64,000 bases of DNA from Penaeicola halotolerans (lineage in GTDB: Bacteria > Bacteroidota > Bacteroidia > Cytophagales > Cyclobacteriaceae), in NCBI RefSeq assembly GCF_016464625.1, contig NZ_JAEAGO010000003.1, positions 186,001-250,000 of the forward strand, read 5' to 3'. The position numbers were made by a program, and so were the translations under genes. Shown here in pieces: positions 22,329-31,934 of the stretch (within the stretch, counting starts at the first letter, position 1; the number at the start of each line of letters is the position of its first letter). The notes beneath the pieces were generated by a model. That model was not told the DNA's origin. It ran no database searches and saw only the letters and a list, made by a program, of their open reading frames with translations.

Positions 22329-24713
22329 ATGAACGAAACCGAAACAAGGGCTGAATATATTGATCCTGCATTAAAAGCAGCAGGTTGGGGCGTTGTGGAA
22401 GGCAGTCGCATTCGCATGGAATACCCTATCAATAAAGGTCGCTTAATCGGTCATGGTCAGCGAAGCAAGCCCGACAAGGCTGACTACATTCTACAATACA
22501 AAAATAGAAATCTTGCAGTAATTGAAGCCAAAGCACGGGATAAACATTATACAGAAGGTGTAAGTCAAGCTAAAGACTATGCGGGGAAATTGCAGGTTCG
22601 ATTTACCTACAGTACCAACGGATTACAAATTTACCGTATAGATATGCAAGAAGGACAGGAAGGTGACGTGACCTCCTATCCTACTCCAGACGAATTGTGG
22701 GAAATGACCTTCCCAAGTTCAAATGAACCTAAGGTCATTGAAACAGCTCATTGGAGAGAGACATTATTATCTGTTCCCTTTGAAGATCGAGGTGGGACAT
22801 GGCAACCGCGCTACTATCAGGAAAATGCCATCTCAAAGGTTTTAGAAGCTGTCGCCAAAAACCAGCAGCGCATTTTATTAACGCTCGCTACAGGAACAGG
22901 AAAAACAGCCATTGCTTTTCAAATAGCATGGAAACTGTTTCAAGCCAAATGGAATATCCAGCAAGATGGACAGAGAAGCCCTCGAATCTTATTCTTAGCA
23001 GACAGAAATATATTGGCAGACCAAGCTTTCAATGCTTTTTCAGTTTTCGAAGAAGATGCCTTGGTTCGCATCAACCCAAGTGACATCAGGAAAAAAGGTA
23101 GAGTACCCAAAAATGGCAGTGTGTTTTTTACCATTTTCCAAACTTTCATGAGCGGGTCGAATGACACACCCTACTTTGGCGAATATGAGAAAGACTTTTT
23201 TGATTTCATCATTATTGACGAGTGCCACCGTGGCGGAGCCAATGACGAAAGCAGTTGGCGAGCCATCATGGAGTATTTTAGTCCAGCAGTTCAGTTAGGT
23301 TTAACCGCTACACCAAAACGGACCATTAATTCAGACACCTATAATTATTTTGGTGAGCCAGTTTATGTGTATTCGCTGAAAGAAGGCATCAATGACGGTT
23401 TCTTAACACCTTTCAAAGTCAAACAAATTGACACTACGATTGACGAATATTTATTCACTTCAGATGACACTGTTTTAGAAGGAGAAATCGAAGAAGGTAA
23501 ACGCTATACTGAAGCGGAAATGAACCGCATTATTGAGATTAAGGAACGAGAAGAATATCGAGTGAAGATTTTTATGAGCCTGATAAATCAAAGTGAAAAG
23601 ACTTTGGTTTTTTGTGCTACGCAATTACATGCTTTGGCCATTCGTGACTTAATCAATCAATATGCAGAAACTAAAAATCCGAACTATTGCCACCGAGTTA
23701 CAGCCCATGATGGAAAATTAGGCGAACAGCATTTAAGAGATTTTCAGGATAACGAAAAAAGTATTCCAACCATTCTCACAACTTCACAGAAGTTAAGCAC
23801 GGGAGTAGATGCTCCCGAAGTGAGAAACATTGTTTTGCTTCGACCTGTAAATTCCATGATTGAGTTTAAGCAAATCATTGGGCGTGGAACTCGTTTGTTT
23901 GACGGCAAAGATTATTTCACTATCTATGACTTTGTAAAGGCACATCATCATTTTAGCGACCCTGAATGGGATGGTGAGCCTGAAGAACCTGAAACATCTA
24001 GCCCGAGGCCACAACCACAGCCTTGTGATACTTGCGGACAAAGACCTTGTATTTGTCTAAGTGAGCCTCAACCAGCATGTGAAGTTTGCGGGTATGTCAT
24101 GTGTCGTTGCGACAATCCACCTAGAAGAATGGTAAAAGTGAAATTGGCAGATGGAAAAGTTCGTCAGTTTCAACACATGGTAAGCACGACATTTTGGAGT
24201 CCAGACGGTAGACCCATTTCAGCAGAAGAGTTTTTGCATTCACTTTTCGGAGCATTGCCCGAACTTTTCAAAAGTGAAGATGAATTGAGAGCTATTTGGA
24301 GCAAACCAGATACAAGGAAAAAGCTATTGGAAGAGCTAACTGAAAAAGGTTTTGCCAAACAACAGTTGACAGAGTTTCAAAAGATACTAAACGCTGAAAA
24401 TAGTGATCTTTATGACGTTTTGGCTTATATCGCATTCCATTCAGATATATTGGAACGAACAGATAGAGCAGACAAAGCGAAAATTCAGTTAGCCAACTAT
24501 AACCCAAAACAGCAAGAGTTTTTGAATTTTGTTTTGAGTCAATATGTAAAACAAGGCGTTGATGAATTGGACGATACTAAAATTGGAGACTTGCTTGTAT
24601 TGAAATATCATGCCATTGCAGATGCTAAAAAAGAGCTTGGTGACATTCCTAGTATTAGGAGTGCATTTATAGGATTTCAAACTTATCTCTATAACAAAAG
24701 AGCCGCTGTTTGA
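22329..24713 (+). CDS. hsdR: Type I restriction-modification system, endonuclease/translocase subunit
   Basis: This is a 794-residue protein of the shorter EcoEI-like HsdR type. The N-terminal nuclease domain has Asp52, Glu66-x-Lys68 and Gln80. The superfamily 2 motor follows: motif I GTGK (189-192), motif II DECH (297-300), motif III TATP (326-329) and motif VI IGRGTR (517-522). Residues 566-594 hold eight cysteines in two C-x2-C-x4-C-x-C units, probably two small zinc sites in a Pro-rich linker. The C-terminal domain (about 605-790) should contact the methyltransferase core. It uses ATP to pull DNA and cut unmodified targets. Its start lies 4 bp after the KAP stop and duplicates 20868-20895. 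It is the last gene of the island. Confidence 0.95.
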   Translation: MNETETRAEYIDPALKAAGWGVVEGSRIRMEYPINKGRLIGHGQRSKPDKADYILQYKNRNLAVIEAKARDKHYTEGVSQAKDYAGKLQVRFTYSTNGLQIYRIDMQEGQEGDVTSYPTPDELWEMTFPSSNEPKVIETAHWRETLLSVPFEDRGGTWQPRYYQENAISKVLEAVAKNQQRILLTLATGTGKTAIAFQIAWKLFQAKWNIQQDGQRSPRILFLADRNILADQAFNAFSVFEEDALVRINPSDIRKKGRVPKNGSVFFTIFQTFMSGSNDTPYFGEYEKDFFDFIIIDECHRGGANDESSWRAIMEYFSPAVQLGLTATPKRTINSDTYNYFGEPVYVYSLKEGINDGFLTPFKVKQIDTTIDEYLFTSDDTVLEGEIEEGKRYTEAEMNRIIEIKEREEYRVKIFMSLINQSEKTLVFCATQLHALAIRDLINQYAETKNPNYCHRVTAHDGKLGEQHLRDFQDNEKSIPTILTTSQKLSTGVDAPEVRNIVLLRPVNSMIEFKQIIGRGTRLFDGKDYFTIYDFVKAHHHFSDPEWDGEPEEPETSSPRPQPQPCDTCGQRPCICLSEPQPACEVCGYVMCRCDNPPRRMVKVKLADGKVRQFQHMVSTTFWSPDGRPISAEEFLHSLFGALPELFKSEDELRAIWSKPDTRKKLLEELTEKGFAKQQLTEFQKILNAENSDLYDVLAYIAFHSDILERTDRADKAKIQLANYNPKQQEFLNFVLSQYVKQGVDELDDTKIGDLLVLKYHAIADAKKELGDIPSIRSAFIGFQTYLYNKRAAV

Positions 24714-24745
24714 TATTCATTGAATAGCTACATCCTGCCTTTGTA

Positions 24746-24791
24746 CGATATAATGCCATATCGCTTCATTAGACGATATTTTGAATTATCG
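24746..24791. repeat. Two small CGATA inverted repeats downstream of hsdR
   Basis: CGATAT at 24746-24751 is inverted as ATATCG at 24758-24763. A second pair, CGATA at 24774-24778 and TATCG at 24787-24791, follows, and one more TACGATAC lies at 24810-24817. They could be mRNA hairpins or protein sites; no function is evident. Confidence 0.4.
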
Positions 24792-24900
24792 TTGAGTTAT
24801 ACGATACATCCCAATTGATAGGGATTCTTACAGAAGGCTTTATCAATAATGAAAATTTATAATCCTTAGATCTCGCAAAGACAAAGCCCTTAAAACAAAA

Positions 24901-24927
24901 AAAACGACCCATTGCTGGGTCGTTTTT
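24901..24927. terminator. Bidirectional terminator between hsdR and icd
   Basis: A perfect 10-bp stem AAAACGACCC / GGGTCGTTTT with a 6-nt loop has A runs on its left and T runs on its right. It can end the hsdR transcript on the plus strand and the isocitrate dehydrogenase transcript on the minus strand. Confidence 0.9.
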
Positions 24928-24948
24928 GGTATGTGCTCTTATGAGGTT

Positions 24949-26400
24949 TTACTCTCCTTGACCTAGTGAGTAGCCTAGCTGCCCATCAAAGGTGTAGAGG
25001 TTCTCTGTTTTGATAGCATCTAGCTGCATGCTGTCTATTTTAGAGAGGAGTTCGATCACTGTGGCATTGTTGATGCTGCCACCGTCTGCTTTTGTGAATC
25101 TGCATCTCCAGTGATCTGTACAGAAGGTTTCCTTCATACCACCTGGATATACTTTCACCCCTCTATTGGTGATCATCTTTAGTTTCAGCCCATTGAGGTT
25201 GATCTGTGCTAGTTGGTCACCGAGTACATTAGGATCTCTGTTGTCCTTGTCCCAGTCGATGAATACATCCACTCCTACTAGCTCTTTTTTAGCTTTCTTG
25301 CGCTCTTTCAGCTTGATCGTGAAAGAAGAATCAGCTCCTTGGTCAAACTTAGCCGGTGTCATCGTCTGTGGCACTTGTCCTAAACGTTTGATCACTTCTT
25401 GGGCAAATTCTTTTGTACCCACTTTCTTCTTGCTGAGCCCTTCTTGGTAGATGTCTGCTGTGTGCATACCATCTTCTAATGTCTTCATCCAAGCGTTGCT
25501 TACTTTCTCAGCGATCTCTGGCTGACCGATGTGCACGAGCATCATCACGGCACCATTGAGCAAGCCTGATGGGTTAGCGATGTCTTTCCCTGCGATGTCT
25601 GGAGCAGATCCGTGAATCGCCTCAAACATGGCTACCTCTTGACCTACGTTAGCAGAGCCACCGAGCCCTACCGAACCTGTGATCTGCGCTGCGATATCAG
25701 AGATGATGTCCCCATATAGGTTGAGCGTCACGATCACGTCTAGTGTTTCCGGACGATCTGCGATCATAGCTGATCCGATATCGATGATCATGTGATTGGT
25801 CTCGATCTCAGGATACTCTTGTGCTATCTCATCAAATACTTTGTGGAAAAGGCCATCAGAAAGCTTCATGATGTTGTCCTTAGACATACAAGTCACTTTC
25901 TTTCTGCCGTATTTTTTAGCGTATTCAAAGGCATAACGGATGATCTTCTCACTACCCGGTCTAGAGATGAGTTTTAGACACTGATAGACTTCGTCTGTCT
26001 GTCTGTGCTCGATCCCTGCATATAGGTCCTCTTCGTTTTCACGGATGATGACCATATCCGTCTTAGGATGATTGGTCTTGACAAAAGGTGAAAAAGCTCT
26101 GCATGGACGCACGTTAGCATACAAGCCAAGGCTCTTGCGTGTCGTCACGTTTAAGCTTTTGAAGCCTCCACCCTGAGGTGTGGTGATAGGAGATTTTAAA
26201 AATACTTTGGTCTCTCTCAAAGAATCCCAAGCACTTGGTTCGATACCAGAAGTAATGCCTTTGAGATACACTTTCTCGCCTATTTCGATCACATCTGTTT
26301 CGATCTGAGCGCCTGCGGCATACAAAATATCCAAAGTAGCTTGCATGATATCAGGTCCGATACCATCCCCGTAGGCTACCGTTATTTTTGTCTTTGACAT
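24949..26400 (-). CDS. icd: NADP-dependent isocitrate dehydrogenase, long (Thermus-like) type
   Basis: This is a 483-residue citric-acid-cycle enzyme converting isocitrate to 2-oxoglutarate. I chose the ATG at 26398-26400 (MSKTKITVAYGDGIGPDIM) because the residues further upstream in frame are not conserved-looking. Family motifs are present: GDGIGP near the start, NVRPCRAF, IRENEEDLYAGIEHR, the metal-binding NLYGDIISDIAAQ, and EAIHGSAPDIAGKDIANPSG. About 130 C-terminal residues (about 350-483) form the extra domain of the Thermus-type enzyme. It stands alone on the minus strand with its own terminator and is divergent from the enoyl-CoA hydratase gene. Confidence 0.93.
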   Translation of the reverse strand: MSKTKITVAYGDGIGPDIMQATLDILYAAGAQIETDVIEIGEKVYLKGITSGIEPSAWDSLRETKVFLKSPITTPQGGGFKSLNVTTRKSLGLYANVRPCRAFSPFVKTNHPKTDMVIIRENEEDLYAGIEHRQTDEVYQCLKLISRPGSEKIIRYAFEYAKKYGRKKVTCMSKDNIMKLSDGLFHKVFDEIAQEYPEIETNHMIIDIGSAMIADRPETLDVIVTLNLYGDIISDIAAQITGSVGLGGSANVGQEVAMFEAIHGSAPDIAGKDIANPSGLLNGAVMMLVHIGQPEIAEKVSNAWMKTLEDGMHTADIYQEGLSKKKVGTKEFAQEVIKRLGQVPQTMTPAKFDQGADSSFTIKLKERKKAKKELVGVDVFIDWDKDNRDPNVLGDQLAQINLNGLKLKMITNRGVKVYPGGMKETFCTDHWRCRFTKADGGSINNATVIELLSKIDSMQLDAIKTENLYTFDGQLGYSLGQGE

Positions 26401-26571
26401 ATATATGTGGTTTTGAAGATTAAATGAAATGTTGTGCGAAATTAGCAAAAATTGATGGAAGCACAGCCCATACATCCAAAGATTTCAGCCGCTTAACAGA
26501 ACAATCCCGAAAAACTATACGCGCTTTCTCTCTATGGAGTTATCCCGAGCTGCAATTTTCACCCTGCTTAC

Positions 26572-26602
26572 TTTGTGATTGCAGAGGGTCGTAGTATATT
26601 TG
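26572..26602 (+). promoter_or_regulatory. Bacteroidota-type promoter for the enoyl-CoA hydratase gene
   Basis: TTTG at 26572-26575 and TATATTTG at 26595-26602 are 19 bp apart, matching the Bacteroidota primary-sigma consensus TTTG-N19-TAnnTTTG. The start codon is 25 bp downstream. It probably drives the hydratase, flippase and dut genes. Confidence 0.7.
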
Positions 26603-26627
26603 ACCGAAACATTATAGCAATCCAATC

Positions 26628-27413
26628 ATGTCAGACTTCAAAAACCTCAAGATTGAAGAAGAAAAAGGCATCCTCCACATCACTATCGACAGAGAGGACA
26701 AGCTCAATGCACTCAATCTGGCGACCATAGAAGAGTTCAGAGTAGTATTCAATGAAATCTATGACAATAAGCAGATCAAAGCTGTCCTACTCACTGGTGC
26801 AGGCGAAAAAGCCTTTGCTGCAGGAGCAGATATCTCTGAAATCGCTGAACTGAATGAACTCAATGCCCGCAAGTTTGCGGAAAATGGTCAAGAAGTCTTT
26901 CAACTGATCGAAAACTGCCCAAAACCTGTTATCGCCCTTGTTAACGGCTTTGCCCTAGGTGGTGGCTGTGAGTTAGCGATGAGCTGCCACATGCGTGTCG
27001 CTAGTGCTAATGCTAAGTTTGGTCAGCCAGAAGTAAACCTCGGAGTGATCCCAGGATATGGTGGTACACAGCGCCTGACACAACTCATCGGTAAAGGAAA
27101 AGCCCTCGAACTGATGATGACTGGCGACATGATCGGAGCAGAAGAAGCTAAGTCACTAAGACTGGTCAATCACGTGAGTCCTACTAAAGAAGAAGCTAAA
27201 GTCAAAACACTAGAGATCTTAGGTAAAATCATGTCCAAGGCACCTTTGGCTGTCAGCATGGTGATCGACTGTGTCAATGCAGTCTATCTCTCTGAGGAGG
27301 ATGGCTATCAGATGGAGGCCAATGGTTTTGCTAGATGCTGCAAATCAGAAGACTTCAAAGAAGGAACTACTGCATTTCTAGAAAAGAGAAAGCCTGAATT
27401 CAAAGGAGAATAA
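26628..27413 (+). CDS. Enoyl-CoA hydratase (crotonase family)
   Basis: This is a 261-residue cytoplasmic enzyme adding water to 2-enoyl-CoA in fatty-acid or amino-acid breakdown. The oxyanion-hole segments AGADI (65-69) and ALGGGCELA (109-117) are present. So are both catalytic glutamates of true short-chain hydratases, Glu115 and Glu135 (QPEVNLGVIPGYGGTQRL). Length is typical. It is 11 bp upstream of the flippase gene and has a strong promoter. Substrate chain length cannot be told; other crotonase activities are less likely because both glutamates are kept. Confidence 0.9.
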   Translation: MSDFKNLKIEEEKGILHITIDREDKLNALNLATIEEFRVVFNEIYDNKQIKAVLLTGAGEKAFAAGADISEIAELNELNARKFAENGQEVFQLIENCPKPVIALVNGFALGGGCELAMSCHMRVASANAKFGQPEVNLGVIPGYGGTQRLTQLIGKGKALELMMTGDMIGAEEAKSLRLVNHVSPTKEEAKVKTLEILGKIMSKAPLAVSMVIDCVNAVYLSEEDGYQMEANGFARCCKSEDFKEGTTAFLEKRKPEFKGE

Positions 27414-27424
27414 GCTGACCAAAC

Positions 27425-28930
27425 ATGAGTCAGATCAAAAAACTAGCGGGTGATACCGCCCTCTATGGCGTCAGCAGTATCTTAGCCAGACTGATCAACT
27501 TCCTACTGATCATCGTCTATACGGGATACTTAGACGTAGCAAATAATGGGTCAATTACGTCTTTATACGCGTATTTGGCCTTTTTTAATGTCATCTTCAC
27601 TTATGGTATGGAGACAGCCTACTTTAGGTTTGCTTCCAAACAAAATGCACTTCCTCTGCAAGTTTACAACAATGCCCAGAGCTTGGTCATCACGACTACT
27701 GTGTTACTAGCTGGATTGATCTATTTTTCAGCTGACTGGCTGAGCACGGTCTTAGACTATCCTGGCAAAGCTTACATCTTCAGGTGGATGGCGATGATCT
27801 TGGCGATCGATGCAGTCTTAGCGATACCGTATGCTAGACTCAGGCTAGAGCGTAGGGTGAAGCTCTTTGTCAGCACCAAGCTCTTTAACGTCTTGCTGAC
27901 AGTACTTCTCAATTTACTCTTTATCGTATGGCTTCCACAAATCGCTAGTGGATCACTTTTCCCAAGTTTGCAAGATTGGGCTTTGGACGTTTACCAACCT
28001 GCTTGGGGCATGGACTATGCGATACTGGCTAATCTATGCGCCAATGCCGCGATCATCCCTTTACTATTTTGGGTCAATAAAGGCTTTCGCTATCAACTTG
28101 ACAAAGGATTGCTTCAAGAAATGTGGAAGTATGCCTATCCGCTACTATTCATGGGACTCGCTGGCGTGACCAATGAGATGCTCTCACGAGGGATGTTTGA
28201 ATATATCCTACCCGCAGACTATTATGCGCATCTGACACCAAGAGAAGCTAATGGTGTCTTTGGTGCTTGTTATAAATTGGCCATCTTGATGAATCTCGGC
28301 ATTCAGGCTTTCAAGTATGCTGCAGAGCCTTTTTTCTTTTCACAGGCCAGTGACAAAAATTCTCCTCAGCTTTTCGCTGACGTGATGCATTGGTTTGTGA
28401 TCGTCTGCTGCTTTGTACTCTTTAGCATCACGATCAACTTACACTGGATCGCCCCGATCTTTCTGCAAAGACCTGTTTTCCTTGAAGCGCTAGACATTGT
28501 ACCGACATTACTCCTCGCCTATTTGTTTTTGGGTGTTTATTACAACCTGTCCATTTGGTTTAAACTCACTGATAAAACTGGATATTCCGTATGGATCACG
28601 AGTATAGGAGTGGTAATTACTGTGGCGTTAAATATTGCCTTGATCCCGATACTGGGTTATCAAGGGAGTGCTTTGGCGACATTGGCCTGCTATATTGGTA
28701 TGGCGATCATTTGCTATCTATGGGGACAGCGCCACTTGCATATCCCCTATCAGACTGGCAAGGATTTAGCTTACATTTTGCTGACATTTAGTGTAGCCTA
28801 TCTTGTGTTTACATTCAAAATCAACAACCTTTGGGTTTCGATAGGAATCAATGCCTTGCTGATGCTTGGTTTTTTGGTGCTTGTCTATGGCCTAGAGAAA
28901 AAAAATATCAAATCGCTTACTGCTCGCTAA
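27425..28930 (+). CDS. Oligosaccharide flippase / polysaccharide biosynthesis membrane protein
   Basis: This is a 501-residue integral membrane protein with about 12-14 hydrophobic segments spread over its whole length. It opens with [25 protein letters not shown], which is typical of the polysaccharide-transporter branch of the MOP (MATE-like) superfamily. It probably flips a lipid-linked sugar across the inner membrane. It is 1 bp from dut and close to the hydratase gene. No glycosyltransferases are adjacent, so it may serve a housekeeping glycan, possibly the lipopolysaccharide that anchors T9SS cargo. That last point is inference. Confidence 0.82.
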   Translation: MSQIKKLAGDTALYGVSSILARLINFLLIIVYTGYLDVANNGSITSLYAYLAFFNVIFTYGMETAYFRFASKQNALPLQVYNNAQSLVITTTVLLAGLIYFSADWLSTVLDYPGKAYIFRWMAMILAIDAVLAIPYARLRLERRVKLFVSTKLFNVLLTVLLNLLFIVWLPQIASGSLFPSLQDWALDVYQPAWGMDYAILANLCANAAIIPLLFWVNKGFRYQLDKGLLQEMWKYAYPLLFMGLAGVTNEMLSRGMFEYILPADYYAHLTPREANGVFGACYKLAILMNLGIQAFKYAAEPFFFSQASDKNSPQLFADVMHWFVIVCCFVLFSITINLHWIAPIFLQRPVFLEALDIVPTLLLAYLFLGVYYNLSIWFKLTDKTGYSVWITSIGVVITVALNIALIPILGYQGSALATLACYIGMAIICYLWGQRHLHIPYQTGKDLAYILLTFSVAYLVFTFKINNLWVSIGINALLMLGFLVLVYGLEKKNIKSLTAR

Positions 28931-28931
28931 T

Positions 28932-29366
28932 ATGACGATCAAAATCATCAACCAATCAAAACATCCTCTTCCTCACTACCAAACTGAGGGGGCTGCTGGT
29001 ATGGATTTGCATGCCAATATTGAACATGCTATCGCTATTGGTCCTCTAGAAAGAAAGCTGATCGGGACAGGTTTATTTATAGAGCTTCCCTTAGGCTATG
29101 AAGCCCAAGTGAGGCCGAGAAGTGGCTTAGCTTTCAAGCATGGATTGACAGTACTCAACTCTCCTGGTACGATAGATGCTGACTATAGAGGAGAGATCAA
29201 AGTACTTTTGGTGAACTTGTCTAAAGAAGCCTTCCTTATACAGGATGGAGAGCGCATCGCTCAGCTGGTGATCGCCAAGCATGAACGCGCTTCTTGGGAG
29301 CAGGTAGAAGTACTTTCAGATACCGAAAGAGGCGCTGGAGGATATGGTAGCACAGGAACTAAGTGA
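28932..29366 (+). CDS. dut: dUTP diphosphatase
   Basis: This is a 144-residue trimeric dUTPase that removes dUTP and supplies dUMP. All five family motifs are visible: [17 protein letters not shown], the catalytic [21 protein letters not shown] and the C-terminal P-loop-like [10 protein letters not shown]. The length is normal. It begins 1 bp after the flippase stop and is followed by the TPR/DUF4292/EnvC-like group. Confidence 0.96.
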   Translation: MTIKIINQSKHPLPHYQTEGAAGMDLHANIEHAIAIGPLERKLIGTGLFIELPLGYEAQVRPRSGLAFKHGLTVLNSPGTIDADYRGEIKVLLVNLSKEAFLIQDGERIAQLVIAKHERASWEQVEVLSDTERGAGGYGSTGTK

Positions 29367-29425
29367 TCCACTATTCGTAAACAATAGCAGCAAACATTAG
29401 TCGTTTAATCGATAGTATAATATTT

Positions 29426-31162
29426 ATGAAGACTTCATTTCTTTTCCGTTGGGTCCTTTGCCTTTTCCTCTTTGGGGGAGTGGTGGATACTTTTGCCCAG
29501 TCCAAAAAACTCAACAGAAAGGAAAGAAAAGAGCGAAAAGATCGAATACTTGCTGAAGACTATTTCATAGAAGGTGAGCGCTACTACATGAATGAAGAGT
29601 ATGCCAAAGCCTTGTGGTTCTTTCAAGAGTCGTACAAGTTTAATGAAAACAATGCGGCTACTAATTTTAAAATCGCAGAGATCAAGAGTAAGGCAAATGA
29701 CCTAGATGACGCCTATATTTACAGCAGTCAGGCCGTAGCACTTTCTCCTGAAAATAAGTACTATCGACTCCTGCTAGCGGAAATTCTATCCAATCAAAAT
29801 AGACTTGAAGAGGCCACAGCTATATTAGAAGATTTGGTCAATGACGTAGAAGGCACAGAGTATTATCTTTTTGACCTTGCTTCGTTATATCTCTATCAAT
29901 CTAAATTTGAAGAAGCCTTAGTCGTCCTAGACAAAGCTGAAAGCTACTTTGGCGTGATCGATCAGATTTCTTTTCAAAAGCAGCGCATCTATTTGAGATT
30001 AAACAAACTAGATCAAGCCATTGCTGAGGGTAAAACACTTATTGAAAAGTATCCTGGTGATGGCCGATATGTCTTAACGCTAGTGGAGATATTGGCTGCT
30101 AATAATCGCACTAGAGAAGCCATTTCTTTGATCAAAGAGAGCTTGGCCATCAATCCAGATCAGCCTACTTTAGACTTGACTTTGTATAAGGTTTACAAAC
30201 TATTGGGTGAAAAGGAAAATGCTGCCATTTATCTCAAAAAATCATTTGACTCCCCTGATCTAGCGGCTGAAGATAAGGCCAAAGTGATTGCTGATATGCT
30301 CCGAGAGTATCCATCTGCCGATCTGAATAATACGATAGATAAGCTAGCTGCTCAGATCATAGACATGCATCCTGAAAATGACCAAAGCTATGGCATCAAT
30401 GGAGATGTACAATTGGCTAGAAATAACAAAGAAGAAGCACTAGGTTATTACCGCCAAGCTAATGAACTCAATAAAGAAAATGAAAACGTCTGGAGTACTT
30501 TGCTTTCGCTTTTATTGGAGAAAAGTGATTGGGAAAACCTTTATGATTATAGCTTAGAAGCCGTGGAGTATTTTGAAAAAAAACCTGAGTTTAGGTTCTT
30601 TCTCGGTACTGCACAACTCATTCAAAAAGACTATGATGGCGCTATCGAAGCACTAGAAAAAGCTAATGAACTGGTCAAGAATAATAAAGAGCTGAAGCGA
30701 CTCATCAATAGTCAACTGGGAGATGCCTACTATGGTGCTGATCGTCCTGAGGATGCTTTTGAGACTTATGAAAAAGTCTTAATCGACTTCCCCGAGGATG
30801 CGCAAGTACTCAATAACTATAGCTACTATTTAGCGCTTCAAAATAAAAATCTAAATAGAGCGAAAGTCCTCTCCGCACAATTAGTGAAGCTTTATCCTCG
30901 TAATGCCAACTATCTAGACACGCATGCCTGGGTACTCTTCAAGCTTGGGGACTACAAGAGTGCTAAGGAATATCAAGAGCGCGCACTAAGCCTTACTAAT
31001 AATCCAAGTGCAGAAATGTTAGAACATCTCGGAGATATCCTATCCAAACTGGGCGATAGTGAGGGCGCTGTCACGCAATGGAAAAGGGCAAAAGAAAAAA
31101 TGGCCGACTCTGCTACACTAAGTGAAAAAATAGCCACTGGCAAATATCAAGAATCACAGTAA
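29426..31162 (+). CDS. Exported tetratricopeptide-repeat protein
   Basis: This is a 578-residue protein with a signal peptide (about 1-25, ending TFAQ) and a charged linker (KKLNRKERKERKDR). Tandem TPR units follow from about 45 to 560, with typical positions such as EEYAKALWFFQESYKFNENN, KSDWENLYDYSLEAV and DYKSAKEYQERALSLTNNP. It should be a periplasmic or outer-membrane-associated scaffold. It lies 22 bp before a DUF4292 lipoprotein gene and close to the EnvC-like gene, so an envelope-assembly role is likely. The precise partner is unknown. Confidence 0.88.
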   Translation: MKTSFLFRWVLCLFLFGGVVDTFAQSKKLNRKERKERKDRILAEDYFIEGERYYMNEEYAKALWFFQESYKFNENNAATNFKIAEIKSKANDLDDAYIYSSQAVALSPENKYYRLLLAEILSNQNRLEEATAILEDLVNDVEGTEYYLFDLASLYLYQSKFEEALVVLDKAESYFGVIDQISFQKQRIYLRLNKLDQAIAEGKTLIEKYPGDGRYVLTLVEILAANNRTREAISLIKESLAINPDQPTLDLTLYKVYKLLGEKENAAIYLKKSFDSPDLAAEDKAKVIADMLREYPSADLNNTIDKLAAQIIDMHPENDQSYGINGDVQLARNNKEEALGYYRQANELNKENENVWSTLLSLLLEKSDWENLYDYSLEAVEYFEKKPEFRFFLGTAQLIQKDYDGAIEALEKANELVKNNKELKRLINSQLGDAYYGADRPEDAFETYEKVLIDFPEDAQVLNNYSYYLALQNKNLNRAKVLSAQLVKLYPRNANYLDTHAWVLFKLGDYKSAKEYQERALSLTNNPSAEMLEHLGDILSKLGDSEGAVTQWKRAKEKMADSATLSEKIATGKYQESQ

Positions 31163-31184
31163 TCATCAGGAAGTTAATCACACA

Positions 31185-31931
31185 ATGCAAAAACTAAGCC
31201 TCTGGGCACTGCTCATCCTACTCATCTTCTCTTCATGTGCTAGAAAATCACAATTGAATGGCACTAAGGATAGAGATGCTGATGTCAAAGCATTCAGTAT
31301 CGATGAAGTAGATTTTAGCTATTTCACTTCAAGAGCGAAGTTCAAATACGAAGACAGCGATGGACAGAAGTTGCGTGCTACGGTTAATTTCCGCATCAAA
31401 AAAGACAGTTTGATTTGGTTTTCTATCACACCAGGTTTTGGAATAGAAGCCGCTAGAGGAGTGATCACACAAGATATGATCATGATCAATGATCGGATCA
31501 ATAGAGACTACACAGAAATGTCTATTGAAGAACTCGGTGCTCAATACAATATCAATCTCAGCTATGGAGTATTTGAAGCCTTGATTCTGGGAAATACTGC
31601 CTTTTCGGACTTGCCTGGCAAATGGAAGAAATCAGGAAGAGAAGCAGATTTCCTACAAGAAATATCTCACATCACCATCCAAAATACTGTCGCTATAGGA
31701 AGTCAAAAAATTCGAAGCTTAGAAATGTCTTCTAGCCAATATCCAGCTAGACTCAGTGCTCAGTATAGTAATTTCATGCCACTGGCCAATCAGCAGATGG
31801 CCTCACTGATCACTGCTATGCTTGCCTATGAGACCAATGCTGGTCAGAGCAACATCTCTGTGGAAATAGAGCATATCAAACCAGAGATTTCAGAAAAACC
31901 CTTAACTTTCCCCTTTAATAAAGGAAGATAA
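31185..31931 (+). CDS. DUF4292 family lipoprotein
   Basis: This is a 248-residue lipoprotein with lipobox Phe-Ser-Ser-Cys18. The mature part is beta-rich (KFKYEDSDGQKLRATVNFRI, DSLIWFSITPGFGIEAARG, MINDRINRDYTEMSI), the pattern of the Bacteroidota DUF4292 family. The fold recalls LolA/LolB-type lipid-carrying half-barrels, so carriage of a lipid or lipoprotein across the periplasm is a reasonable guess, not a known function. The next gene begins 3 bp downstream. Confidence 0.82.
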   Translation: MQKLSLWALLILLIFSSCARKSQLNGTKDRDADVKAFSIDEVDFSYFTSRAKFKYEDSDGQKLRATVNFRIKKDSLIWFSITPGFGIEAARGVITQDMIMINDRINRDYTEMSIEELGAQYNINLSYGVFEALILGNTAFSDLPGKWKKSGREADFLQEISHITIQNTVAIGSQKIRSLEMSSSQYPARLSAQYSNFMPLANQQMASLITAMLAYETNAGQSNISVEIEHIKPEISEKPLTFPFNKGR

Positions 31932-31934
31932 CAC

